A DNA stretch of 64,000 nucleotides from JAUIAI01 sp050633665 (GTDB lineage: Bacteria > Pseudomonadota > Gammaproteobacteria > Burkholderiales > Burkholderiaceae_E), in contig JBOEGY010000005.1 of the NCBI GenBank assembly GCA_050633665.1, positions 124,001-188,000 of the forward strand. Direction: 5' to 3'. A program made the translations under genes and the position numbers. Positions 25,093-33,033 of the stretch are shown here, one piece after another; position 1 is the stretch's first letter; each line of letters begins with the position of its first letter. The notes beneath the pieces were generated by a model. The model was not told the origin of the DNA. It made no database searches and was given only the letters and a program-made list of their open reading frames with translations.

Positions 25093-26453
25093 CAGGGTCG
25101 CTGTTTGCCCGTTCTTCATGGTTCAAGGTGCATTCGTTGCGCCGCCGTCTGGTTTTGCTTTTACTGGCCGGAATCCTGGTGGTGGCCGCCATTCAGGGGA
25201 CGATGGCTTATCGCGGTGCCACAGCGCAGGCTGACGCGGCGTTCGACTACCAGATGAGGCAGATGGCGCTGGCGTTTCGCATGAATGGTCTGGCCAACGG
25301 TATACCACGGCGCCCAAATGAAACCGAAGATCTGGATTTTGTGATTCAAGTCTGGACCGAAGATGGACGCCGGGTTTATCAGTCCAGTTCCCGGCGGGTC
25401 GTGCCCGCCACCCAGGCGCGCGGTTTCTCGATCGTTAAAGCCGAGAACTCAACCTGGCGGGTTTACTCGATTCACCATCAAGGCCGATCCGTGCAAGTGG
25501 CGCAGGATCTGAAAGCACGTGCTTCGGTTGCTCGCTCAATGGCCTGGCAAAGCGCGGCGCCGGTTCTTTTTCTGGTGCCGTTTCTAATGGGACTCGTCTG
25601 GTGGGCGGTGACCAGTTCGCTTGCGCCGGTCCGTCAGGTAAGAGACCAGCTTGAGAGTAGGGCGGCCAATGATCTGCAAGCGGTCAGCGAGCAAGGTATG
25701 CCGTCGGAGGTTCGCCCTCTGGTGCAGGCATTTAATTCGCTGTTGTCCCGGGCGGAAAGCGCGTTCGATGGCCAACGTCATTTTGTCGCGAATGCTGCCC
25801 ATGAATTAAGAACACCGCTGGCTGCCCTGAAACTGCAGCTACAGAACCTGCGTCATGCCGGGCCGGATCTCGACCGGGATAAGGCGCTGGAGACCCTTGA
25901 GAAAGGGGTTAACCGCGCCGCACGGCTGATTGATCAGTTGATGGCGCTGGCCCGCGAGGAGGCTGCTGCTGAAGATGGCCGGGCGTCCGAATCCATCGAT
26001 CTGGCAGAGGCTATTCTCCGCGCAGTGGCTGAACGTGCGTCGCAGGCTGAGCAACGCCAGATTGATCTCGGCGCGGCCAGTGTTGAGTCGTTAAGCGTAC
26101 GCGGTTGGTCAGACGCGCTCGATATGCTGACGGGCAATCTGCTGGATAACGCTCTGAAATACACGCCCGCCGGAGGCACGATCGATGTTTCGGTTGTTTC
26201 GGTAGACGGGGCAGTAGAGTTGGTTATAGAAGACAGCGGTCCTGGCATTGAACCGGCGGAGCGTGAACGGGTACTCGAACGTTTCCATCGGGTGCCGCAA
26301 GCCTCCGATTCAACTGATGTCCCTGGCAGCGGGCTTGGCCTTGCGCTGGTTAAAACAATCGCCGACCGGCATCGTGCCAAGTTGTTGCTCGCCAGGTCGC
26401 CCCGGCTGGGTGGCTTGCGGGTCAGCGTGCGCTTTCCGGCTGAGAAGAGTTGA
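25089..26453 (+). CDS. Membrane sensor histidine kinase (QseC/PmrB-like)
   Basis: This 454-residue kinase has an N-terminal membrane helix (about 18-38), a periplasmic loop of about 120 residues, and a second helix (about 157-177, FLVPFLMGLVWWAV). These are followed by a HAMP-like segment, the H-box (FVANAAHELRTPLAALKLQLQ), the N-box (LTGNLLDNALKYTP), and G-boxes (VIEDSGPGIE, GSGLGLALVKTIADRH). It should phosphorylate the regulator encoded just upstream. The periplasmic loop shows no obvious metal-binding ExxE motif, so the signal cannot be named. Given the protease target, an envelope-stress-like signal is plausible. Confidence 0.92.
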   Translation: MTGSLFARSSWFKVHSLRRRLVLLLLAGILVVAAIQGTMAYRGATAQADAAFDYQMRQMALAFRMNGLANGIPRRPNETEDLDFVIQVWTEDGRRVYQSSSRRVVPATQARGFSIVKAENSTWRVYSIHHQGRSVQVAQDLKARASVARSMAWQSAAPVLFLVPFLMGLVWWAVTSSLAPVRQVRDQLESRAANDLQAVSEQGMPSEVRPLVQAFNSLLSRAESAFDGQRHFVANAAHELRTPLAALKLQLQNLRHAGPDLDRDKALETLEKGVNRAARLIDQLMALAREEAAAEDGRASESIDLAEAILRAVAERASQAEQRQIDLGAASVESLSVRGWSDALDMLTGNLLDNALKYTPAGGTIDVSVVSVDGAVELVIEDSGPGIEPAERERVLERFHRVPQASDSTDVPGSGLGLALVKTIADRHRAKLLLARSPRLGGLRVSVRFPAEKS

Positions 26454-26457
26454 CTGG

Positions 26458-26474
26458 CTTAAGTCTCATTTAAG
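26458..26474 (+). promoter_or_regulatory. PmrA/QseB-type direct-repeat box upstream of htrA-like gene
   Basis: CTTAAG-TCTCA-TTTAAG has the same hexamer-N5-hexamer layout as the box upstream of the response regulator at 24371-24387. It begins five bases after the kinase gene's coding end and 51 bp before the protease ATG, a suitable position for an activator next to a promoter. Confidence 0.65.
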
Positions 26475-26525
26475 GTCATGCCGTCAAAGTAACCGGGTGT
26501 TTCCAACTTTACTCCCGGAGCTCTG

Positions 26526-28052
26526 ATGCAAACAGAACTGCAACCCAATCCCAAGGCCAGACGCCGCACCACGCTGAAACCTTTAGCCGCAGCGGCAATT
26601 CTCGCGGTAACGGCTGGCGCATTCGGACTGTCTTCTTTCGGCAATGCTGTGGCGGCGAAACCGGCAGCCAATGTCGCGCTGATTGAAGCGACCTCACAAC
26701 AGTCAACTTCTACGGCGGGGGCCCTTGGTATTGGTGCGCCCGGTTTTTCCCGGATTGTCGCCGAGCACGGCGCAGCAGTCGTCAACATTACAGTCAAATC
26801 CAAAGCCGCCGATGACGACGACAACCAGGCGCAGCTTCCATTCGATCCGGACAGCCTGCCGGAGTTCTTCCGTCGCTTTGGCGCACCCGAGTCTTTCGGC
26901 AAACGTGGGCCGCGTCGTGGGCCGGTCGGTGGTGAAGGCTCTGGTTTTATCGTCAGCCAGGATGGCATCGTGCTGACGAACGCTCACGTGGTCGATCAGG
27001 CTGATGAAGTGGTGGTCAAACTGACTGACCGGCGCGAGTACACAGCCAAGGTGCTCGGTGCTGACAAACGAACCGATGTCGCGGTGCTCAAGATAGACGC
27101 GGAGGATCTGCCGGTCGTTAAATTCGGCCAGCCCGATCAACTATCGGTCGGCGAATGGGTGCTCGCGATTGGTTCGCCGTTCGGCTTCGACAATACCGTG
27201 ACAGTCGGTGTCGTCAGCGCCAAGGGGCGCTCATTGCCCAATGACGGTCTGGTGCCGTTTATTCAAACCGATGTTGCGGTGAATCCGGGTAATTCCGGGG
27301 GCCCGCTGTTTAATACCCGCGGCGAAGTGATTGGCATCAACTCGCAGATTTTCAGTCGCTCCGGTGGGTACCAAGGGGTGTCCTTCGCTATTCCCATTGA
27401 TCTCGCTTTGAAGGTGAGGCAACAGATCGAGCTAAACGGATCAGTTCAACATGCCCGGCTAGGCGTCCAGATTCAGGAAGTGAATCAGGCGCTCGCCAAT
27501 GCGTTTGGTCTGCCAAAACCTGCCGGTGCATTGGTCTCCGAGGTTATGCCTGACAGTCCGGCAGCTCGAGCCGGCATCGAGACCGGTGATGTGATTCAGG
27601 CTGTGGGTGAGCGTGAAATTATCAGCTCTGGCGAATTGCCGTCGCTGATCGGGCTGTCAATTCCGGGCAGCTCAGTCAGACTGACCTTGTGGCGGGACGG
27701 CAAGTCCCGGCAAATTGATGCCGAGCTGGGAGGCCCTGAGCCCAAGGCACAAAAAAGGGCAGCGGTCGAACAGCAAGACAACCAGAAAGCCAGCCTGGGT
27801 CTTACCTTGCGCCCCTTGATGCCTCAGGAACTGGAAAGAGCGGGTCTTGAGCAAGGTCTTGCAGTTGCCAATGTCAGTGGCTCGGCAAGGTCGGCCGGGG
27901 TGCGACCCGGCGATGTCATTTTGTCGGTGAACAGTACGCCGGTGAAGTCGGTGGGTGAAATCCGTACCGCAGTATCACAGAGTAAGAAATCGGTGGCGTT
28001 GTTGCTGATGCGGGGCACAGCGAAAATCTATCTGCCCGTCAAAGTCAGCTAG
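26526..28052 (+). CDS. Periplasmic serine endoprotease, DegP/MucD (HtrA) family
   Basis: A 508-residue HtrA protease with an N-terminal signal/anchor segment (about residues 17-44), a trypsin-like domain and two PDZ domains (about 300-395 and 410-505). The catalytic triad is His154 (LTNAHVVD), Asp184 (KRTDVAVLKI) and Ser257 (NPGNSGGPLF). The Asp-rich and Arg-rich loops between residues 94 and 132 correspond to the LA loop. Two PDZ domains place it with DegP/DegQ/MucD rather than DegS. It follows the two-component operon by 72 bp and has a matching regulator box, so it is probably the effector of that signalling system in envelope protein quality control. Confidence 0.94.
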   Translation: MQTELQPNPKARRRTTLKPLAAAAILAVTAGAFGLSSFGNAVAAKPAANVALIEATSQQSTSTAGALGIGAPGFSRIVAEHGAAVVNITVKSKAADDDDNQAQLPFDPDSLPEFFRRFGAPESFGKRGPRRGPVGGEGSGFIVSQDGIVLTNAHVVDQADEVVVKLTDRREYTAKVLGADKRTDVAVLKIDAEDLPVVKFGQPDQLSVGEWVLAIGSPFGFDNTVTVGVVSAKGRSLPNDGLVPFIQTDVAVNPGNSGGPLFNTRGEVIGINSQIFSRSGGYQGVSFAIPIDLALKVRQQIELNGSVQHARLGVQIQEVNQALANAFGLPKPAGALVSEVMPDSPAARAGIETGDVIQAVGEREIISSGELPSLIGLSIPGSSVRLTLWRDGKSRQIDAELGGPEPKAQKRAAVEQQDNQKASLGLTLRPLMPQELERAGLEQGLAVANVSGSARSAGVRPGDVILSVNSTPVKSVGEIRTAVSQSKKSVALLLMRGTAKIYLPVKVS

Positions 28053-28119
28053 GGACCTGGCGGTTAACCGGCCCGATTGTTAACTGTCGGGCTGGTTCGC
28101 CAGAATAGCCTTCCAGGAA

Positions 28120-28482
28120 ATGTGGATCTTTGGCCGGCGTCTGGCCAGAGGGAATATGATCGGCTTTGACAGCCTTATCCGGTTGTCGTCAGAACCCCTC
28201 CCTGACTCTTTTCTGGAGCCTCTCTTGATTTGCTCGTCTGTACGAAGCTGCCTGCCCGAGCTGGCTGAGTTGCCTGCGTGTTGCCGGAAACGCCGGCGCC
28301 CCAAAACCAATTGTGGCGGGCCAGGTTTGCAGGCCAATGGTTCGCACCCAGTCGCGCCGCAGCGGTTACAGGCCTGGCGGATGCCGGGGCTGTTGTCCTG
28401 GTTGTGGAGCCGTGAACGATTGTTCGTGGTTGTCGCGCTGATCAGTTGGCTGATTACCGGACTGGCGCTCGCGTTTCTCTAA
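28120..28482 (+). CDS. Possible small protein with C-terminal membrane helix
   Basis: The 503 bp between the HtrA gene and the PLP enzyme gene contain one open frame of 120 residues. Its last 25 residues (about LFVVVALISWLITGLALAFL) form one convincing transmembrane helix, preceded by basic and tryptophan residues, as in tail-anchored proteins. The N-terminal part has an irregular composition, Cys-rich and basic, and no recognisable domain. A later in-frame start is possible. No clear ribosome site is seen. It may be a real small membrane protein or a chance frame; nothing else in the gap is recognisable. Confidence 0.35.
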   Translation: MWIFGRRLARGNMIGFDSLIRLSSEPLPDSFLEPLLICSSVRSCLPELAELPACCRKRRRPKTNCGGPGLQANGSHPVAPQRLQAWRMPGLLSWLWSRERLFVVVALISWLITGLALAFL

Positions 28483-28555
28483 AAAACAAGCGCCGGTCAG
28501 GCCGGGTCGTTTAGCCAGTATGATCGCTGGCTGAGTCAGCCAACCGAGCAAGACC

Positions 28556-29761
28556 ATGCCCGACAACATTCTATCCACCCCGGTTAATCCGCCGTGCGCC
28601 GAAGACTTGCTAGAGGCCCGAATTGCCCAGGGTGGCGGTCAGGTGAGCGCCCCCTGGGGAGATGTCACGCCGCCTGTTTACATGGCGAGCACTTACGAGC
28701 GCGAGCCGGATCTGTCTTATGCCAGCGGCCTGGTTTACTCACGGGCTGACAATCCGACTTACCTGCCGGCCGAGCGGATGCTGGCTGATCTGGAACACGG
28801 CGCAGCAGCAATGCTGTTCGGATCCGGCCTGGCGGCGGCGGTGGCGGTGTTTCAGACCTTGCCGACCGGCGCGCGGATTGTCGCCCCGGCAATTATGTAT
28901 TGGGGGCTGCGAAACTGGTTAATCACTTTTGCCGAGCAGCGCGGTATGCAGCTTGAGTTTTTCGGGCCGGCCGGGAGCAGCCCCGGATCGGCTGATGCCG
29001 CAGGAACCGCTAATCTGGCCGCATTGTTAACCCGGCCTGCCGAGCTGGTATGGATAGAGACGCCGGCAAATCCCACCTGGGACGTCACCGATATCGAAGC
29101 GGCCGCAGGCTTGGCTCATGCTGCCGGCGCGCGTCTGGTTGTTGACTCAACCGTGCCAACACCGGTGCACACGCAGCCATTGTTACTGGGCGCCGATCTG
29201 GTGATGCACTCGGCAACCAAAGCCCTGAATGGTCATGCCGATGTTGTCGCCGGTGCACTGGTGACGGCAAGAGAGGATGACCAGTGGCAGGCAATCAAGA
29301 CACAGCGTTCCTTGGGCGGCGCCGTATGCGGTCCGATGGAGGCCTGGTTGCTCGCCCGTGGCATGCGCACCCTGTTTGTCCGGGTTCGCGCCGCGAGCGC
29401 GGCCGCTGCGCAACTGGCCGGGCACTTTGAGAACCATCCGTTGGTTGAGCGTGTGTTGTACCCGGGACTGGCGTCGCACCCGGGGCACTTGATCGCGACA
29501 AAACAGATGCATGGTGGCTATGGCGCCATGTTGTCTATACAGGTCGCAGGGGGGCGCTCAGCCGCTGTCAGCGCAGCCGGGCGTTTGCAGTTGATCAAGC
29601 GCGCGACATCGCTAGGCTCTACCGAGAGTCTCGTCGAGCATCGGGCCAGCGTTGAGGGGCCGGGAACCGCCTGCCCGGAGAACCTGTTGAGATTGTCGGT
29701 TGGCATCGAACCGGTCGGCACACTGATCGCGGATCTGGAACAGGCTCTGCAGCAGAAGTAG
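28556..29761 (+). CDS. Cys/Met-metabolism PLP-dependent enzyme (cystathionine gamma-synthase/beta-lyase-like)
   Basis: This 401-residue fold-type I PLP enzyme is of the trans-sulfuration family. The PLP-binding lysine is Lys222 in HSATKALNGHADVVAG. Other markers are YSRADNPTYLPAERMLADLE, ETPANPTWDVTDI, VVDSTVPTPVHTQPL and the C-terminal SLGSTESLVEHRASVEGPG. Members cleave or form cystathionine, or act on methionine. The pattern is closer to gamma-synthase or gamma-lyase types than to E. coli MetC, so I do not give a symbol. The usual cofactor-phosphate Tyr-Arg pair appears in YSR. It appears to be a single gene. Confidence 0.88.
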   Translation: MPDNILSTPVNPPCAEDLLEARIAQGGGQVSAPWGDVTPPVYMASTYEREPDLSYASGLVYSRADNPTYLPAERMLADLEHGAAAMLFGSGLAAAVAVFQTLPTGARIVAPAIMYWGLRNWLITFAEQRGMQLEFFGPAGSSPGSADAAGTANLAALLTRPAELVWIETPANPTWDVTDIEAAAGLAHAAGARLVVDSTVPTPVHTQPLLLGADLVMHSATKALNGHADVVAGALVTAREDDQWQAIKTQRSLGGAVCGPMEAWLLARGMRTLFVRVRAASAAAAQLAGHFENHPLVERVLYPGLASHPGHLIATKQMHGGYGAMLSIQVAGGRSAAVSAAGRLQLIKRATSLGSTESLVEHRASVEGPGTACPENLLRLSVGIEPVGTLIADLEQALQQK

Positions 29762-29853
29762 GCGCTTCAGCAAGACTGGAACGGAAGTTGCAATGCTCTG
29801 TTCTGTGCCCCAGGCAGCTCGTCGGGACACGAACAACCAGGAGGATTTCCGTC

Positions 29854-30408
29854 ATGAATACCAACTTGTTGTCTTGTGCGTTCATTAGCATCACCTTGTT
29901 CTCACCGCTGACTTTCGCCGCTGGTGCCCACCTGGAAGACCAGGCATCGTCTCCAGAGCCTTTATGGCGAGTCATAAAGCACGGCTCCGGTAACGTCGTA
30001 GAGCTTGCCGCTTCGGGTGGCGCGGGAAATTTCGGAGCGGCTTGCCAGGCCAGTGGGTGCGTCTTCTTTGTAGAACCGGCGTCGGGATGTCATCCCGGAC
30101 AAAGATATCCCTTGTTGTTGAACACCGCACGATCGGTGGGCGTGGTTCCGTCGGAATGCACCATTATGAAGACCGAAGGTCAGCCGGGACGACGGGTCGC
30201 GCGGGTCCTGGTGCATCAAGCCTTGTTTGCGCCGATCGAACAGGGTCTGGACGTTTCCATTGCATTCCCGACCCAGGCCGGATCAGTCGATGTGATTGCT
30301 GTTTCAACCAACGGACTTCGCTCGGCAATCAAGAAACTTCAGTCGTTTTTACCGGCGGTCGATAAAGCCCCAACAAGCGAACCGGAAGACCGTTTTAAAT
30401 CGCTTTAA
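29854..30408 (+). CDS. Secreted protein of unknown family, paralogue 1
   Basis: A 184-residue exported protein with a signal peptide (cleavage near TFAAG, residue 22-24). It is clearly homologous to the next gene (30528-31184): both share W-x-IK/VIK, VVEL, a C-x5-C/G-VFFVEP-x2-GC-x-PG-x2-YPLL-N block, VGVVP-x2-C and LSIAFPTQ-x-G. Four cysteines are conserved between the copies, implying two disulfides in the periplasm. The C-terminal half faintly recalls the invasion-associated locus B (IalB) family, a weak resemblance only. A strong AGGAGGA ribosome site precedes ATG 29854. Confidence 0.75.
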   Translation: MNTNLLSCAFISITLFSPLTFAAGAHLEDQASSPEPLWRVIKHGSGNVVELAASGGAGNFGAACQASGCVFFVEPASGCHPGQRYPLLLNTARSVGVVPSECTIMKTEGQPGRRVARVLVHQALFAPIEQGLDVSIAFPTQAGSVDVIAVSTNGLRSAIKKLQSFLPAVDKAPTSEPEDRFKSL

Positions 30409-30527
30409 AAAGTGTTATTTCTCGTGAGTTTTTCGCACCGTTTGTCGGACCGGCAAAACCGATAAACGGGAGCGATAACGGCACGCATCCTGCACCTTCG
30501 AAGGGACCAACCCAACGAGGTGACACG

Positions 30528-31184
30528 ATGAATACGTATAAAGCAGTAAAGCTGAGCTTCGGAGTAACTCTGGTGACGCTGTTGGTCACATCTGGACCTG
30601 TTCAAGCAGAGGGTGACCTGACCCCGCTGTCTGATGGAACACCCGCACCAAGTTGGGAAATCAAGCGCCACGCCGAAGGCGGTGTTGTTGAATTGGTAAC
30701 AGGCAACGACTCCGGTTCACTAAGTACGATGTGTACCGATGATGCCTGTGGCGTCTTTGTCGAACCTCAGGCCGGTTGCATACCGGGCGCCAGTTATCCG
30801 CTGTTGATCAATTCGTCCAAGCGGGTCGGTGTCGTTCCGACGCGCTGTGCCATGATTCCGACGGCTGCCAGCGGTGAAGGCGTGCGTTATGTCGTGATGT
30901 TCCGCGAACAAAACGCCATGTTCCAGGCGATGCTCGAAGAAATGGACTTGTCGATTGCTTTTCCGACCCAGAGCGGCGATATGAATGTGATCAATGTCGC
31001 GATGAGCGGTGTCCGTGACATGTTGGCCAGTGTCTTGCCAAACCTGCCAGAAGTTGCCAGCAATATGGGTGTTCAACAGTCTCCATCGAGCCCGCTGGAG
31101 CAGTTGGAATGGTCGCAGTCTGTTGGCGAGCGTCTGTACGGCTATGACATTGCCGGCGGCGTTTCAGTTAACTGGACTTACTGA
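30528..31184 (+). CDS. Secreted protein of unknown family, paralogue 2
   Basis: A 218-residue exported protein with a signal peptide of about 26 residues (cleavage near VQAEG). It aligns along most of its length with the preceding gene, keeping the four cysteines, the VGVVP motif and the SIAFPTQSG block, but has a C-terminal extension of about 45 residues ending in SVNWTY. The final aromatic residue and alternating hydrophobic pattern of GYDIAGGVSVNWTY resemble an outer-membrane beta-strand end, though the protein is too small to be a full barrel. The 119-bp gap before it leaves room for a separate promoter. Function unknown. Confidence 0.78.
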   Translation: MNTYKAVKLSFGVTLVTLLVTSGPVQAEGDLTPLSDGTPAPSWEIKRHAEGGVVELVTGNDSGSLSTMCTDDACGVFVEPQAGCIPGASYPLLINSSKRVGVVPTRCAMIPTAASGEGVRYVVMFREQNAMFQAMLEEMDLSIAFPTQSGDMNVINVAMSGVRDMLASVLPNLPEVASNMGVQQSPSSPLEQLEWSQSVGERLYGYDIAGGVSVNWTY

Positions 31185-31235
31185 ATGCCGATAGCCGGCT
31201 CGCCGCCAACCTCGTTGTATCCGGTCGGGTGACGC

Positions 31236-32342
31236 ATGGCGATTGATCTCTTTGCCTGGGTGCTTGGCGTCTTTCTGCTGCTCGCAGGTTTTGCCGGTTT
31301 GTGGGTAAGCCGGGTCGTGTCCGATATTTCGCCGCTGACGGTCTGGAGTCAGGGTGCCGTTCTGGCGGGTATTGCGAGTCTGGGCACCGTGTTACGCGCA
31401 GCCGATGCGGGCCCATGGGCTGACGCGGTGCTGATGGTGCCGGCGATGCTGGCGGTTGCGGCGCTGACCATCGGTTTGTCGCTGTTGCAATACGAAGGAC
31501 GCAGAGCCGCTTCCTGGAGTGCCAGCGGTTTACCGGCACTAGCGGCATTGCTCGCAATTCTCACGAATTTTCTGTTGGTCATGCTGGCGCCGCAAAGTCA
31601 TCAGGCTGGCGCCTGCGGGCTTTTGGCCGTAATGACGGCTGCTGCGGGTAAGGTGGCATGGCGTCAGAGCTGGCGCCACGGTAATCACTCGCGACTGCCG
31701 CTGATGTTGTTGACCCCGGCTTGCCTGGTGTTATCAATCTCTTTACTGACGACCTCAGGGATTCAACTGATGCTGGGGTATTCGGCTGGCCTGTTCGCCT
31801 CGGTGCTGGTGAGTTGGCTGGTCGTTGAGCGTTTGGTTTGGCGGTCGCGTTTTTCCGGCCAGCGTGAGCCGCTCACCGGGTTGACCCGTCTTAACGGCAT
31901 TGAAGAATTTCTGACCCGGCATTTTTCGTTTCCCGGCGCGGAGCCGGCCGTCTTGCTGAAATTCGATGTTGACCACCTGAATGCGGTTAATGAACGTTAC
32001 GGTTTTGAGACTGGTGACGAAGTCCTGAGAAAAGTGGCTCAGGAGCTAGTGTTGAATTTTCGCGCCGGTGATTGCGTGGCGCGGGTTTCCGGGCAGCAGT
32101 TCCTGGTGGCCTGCATTGGTCTGCCGGCCGACGTGGCGCAAGTCATGGCGGAACGCGCCCGGCAAGCTGTTTCGCGAATGAGTATCGACTTGCAAGACGG
32201 TACCCGGCTGGCAATCACTGTCAGCGTCGGCGTTTCACGGGTGTGCGAAACGCTGCCAGCTTGTGCCCCGGCGTGTCAGCAAGCCGATAGCGCCCTGCGC
32301 CGGGCCAAATCCCTCGGACGAAATCTGAGTATTGCCGACTAA
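31236..32342 (+). CDS. Membrane GGDEF protein with degenerate active site
   Basis: A 368-residue protein with about six to seven transmembrane helices (residues 5-200) and a C-terminal GGDEF domain (about 212-368). The Mg/GTP Asp region (FDVDHLNAVNERYGFETGDEVL) and the downstream ITVSVGVSRV are conserved. The signature loop, however, reads RVSGQQFLVA instead of RxGGDEFxxx, removing the catalytic acidic pair. It is therefore unlikely to be a diguanylate cyclase. It may bind nucleotide or act as a c-di-GMP-independent signalling protein. The start at 31236 is 51 bp after the secreted-protein gene. Confidence 0.82.
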   Translation: MAIDLFAWVLGVFLLLAGFAGLWVSRVVSDISPLTVWSQGAVLAGIASLGTVLRAADAGPWADAVLMVPAMLAVAALTIGLSLLQYEGRRAASWSASGLPALAALLAILTNFLLVMLAPQSHQAGACGLLAVMTAAAGKVAWRQSWRHGNHSRLPLMLLTPACLVLSISLLTTSGIQLMLGYSAGLFASVLVSWLVVERLVWRSRFSGQREPLTGLTRLNGIEEFLTRHFSFPGAEPAVLLKFDVDHLNAVNERYGFETGDEVLRKVAQELVLNFRAGDCVARVSGQQFLVACIGLPADVAQVMAERARQAVSRMSIDLQDGTRLAITVSVGVSRVCETLPACAPACQQADSALRRAKSLGRNLSIAD

Positions 32343-32356
32343 GCCGCGCTTGCCGG

Positions 32357-32821
32357 TCAGCGCGGCAGGATTACGCTGTCGATTCCGTGGACAACGCCGT
32401 TGCTGGCTTCAATGTCAGCGCTGACCAGTTTGGCATTTTCGACTTGCTTACCCGCCTGGGAATTCACTGTCAGGCTGATTCCCTGGACGGTCTTGACCGG
32501 TCCGTCTTTCAGGTCGGCTGAAGCCTTTTTGCCTGGCAACACATGATAGGCAACCAGGGTCTGCAAGGTCTTACGGTCTTGCATCAGCGCGGCGAGTTCC
32601 TGTTTGGGGATCTTTTCGAATGCAGCGTCATTGGGTGCCAGTAACGTGTACGGACCTTGTTGGGACAATGCTTCGGTCAGGCCAGCCGCCTCAATCGCCC
32701 GCAAAAAAGTTGTGAACTGGCCGGATTGTCCGGCCACCTCCAGCAGGTTTTGTGTGGCAGCTTGCACGCTCAGTGTGAGCCCCAGCAAGCCGGCGATCAG
32801 AACCGACAGGATTTTCCTCAT
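32357..32821 (-). CDS. Periplasmic fasciclin (FAS1) domain protein
   Basis: A 154-residue exported protein: signal peptide of about 21 residues, then one FAS1 domain. The family H1 and H2 boxes are visible as GPYTLLAPNDAAFEKIP and LVAYHVLPGKKASADL, and the C-terminal AKLVSADIEASNGVVHGIDSVILP is typical. Such bacterial FAS1 proteins are thought to mediate adhesion or matrix contacts. The start at 32821 gives the signal peptide; the longer frame to 32935 is not supported. It is convergent with the GGDEF gene, 14 bp apart, and is probably a single gene. Confidence 0.9.
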   Translation of the reverse strand: MRKILSVLIAGLLGLTLSVQAATQNLLEVAGQSGQFTTFLRAIEAAGLTEALSQQGPYTLLAPNDAAFEKIPKQELAALMQDRKTLQTLVAYHVLPGKKASADLKDGPVKTVQGISLTVNSQAGKQVENAKLVSADIEASNGVVHGIDSVILPR

Positions 32822-33033
32822 GATTAAACTCCCAGGTGACGACGCCCATTTGGCGCCTGAATGGTTATCGTGCGGCCATTGGGTGATCTGACAGAGTGAG
32901 CATTCGCGCCAAGCTGTAAGTTCCTGCCCGGTCAAAAGTGGCTACACTTTGACTCATCATCGAAACCCGGCGGGCGGGTCGATTCGCCGGTCAGATACCG
33001 CGATCGCTTGCTGGCGCACCTCAGGACTGATCT

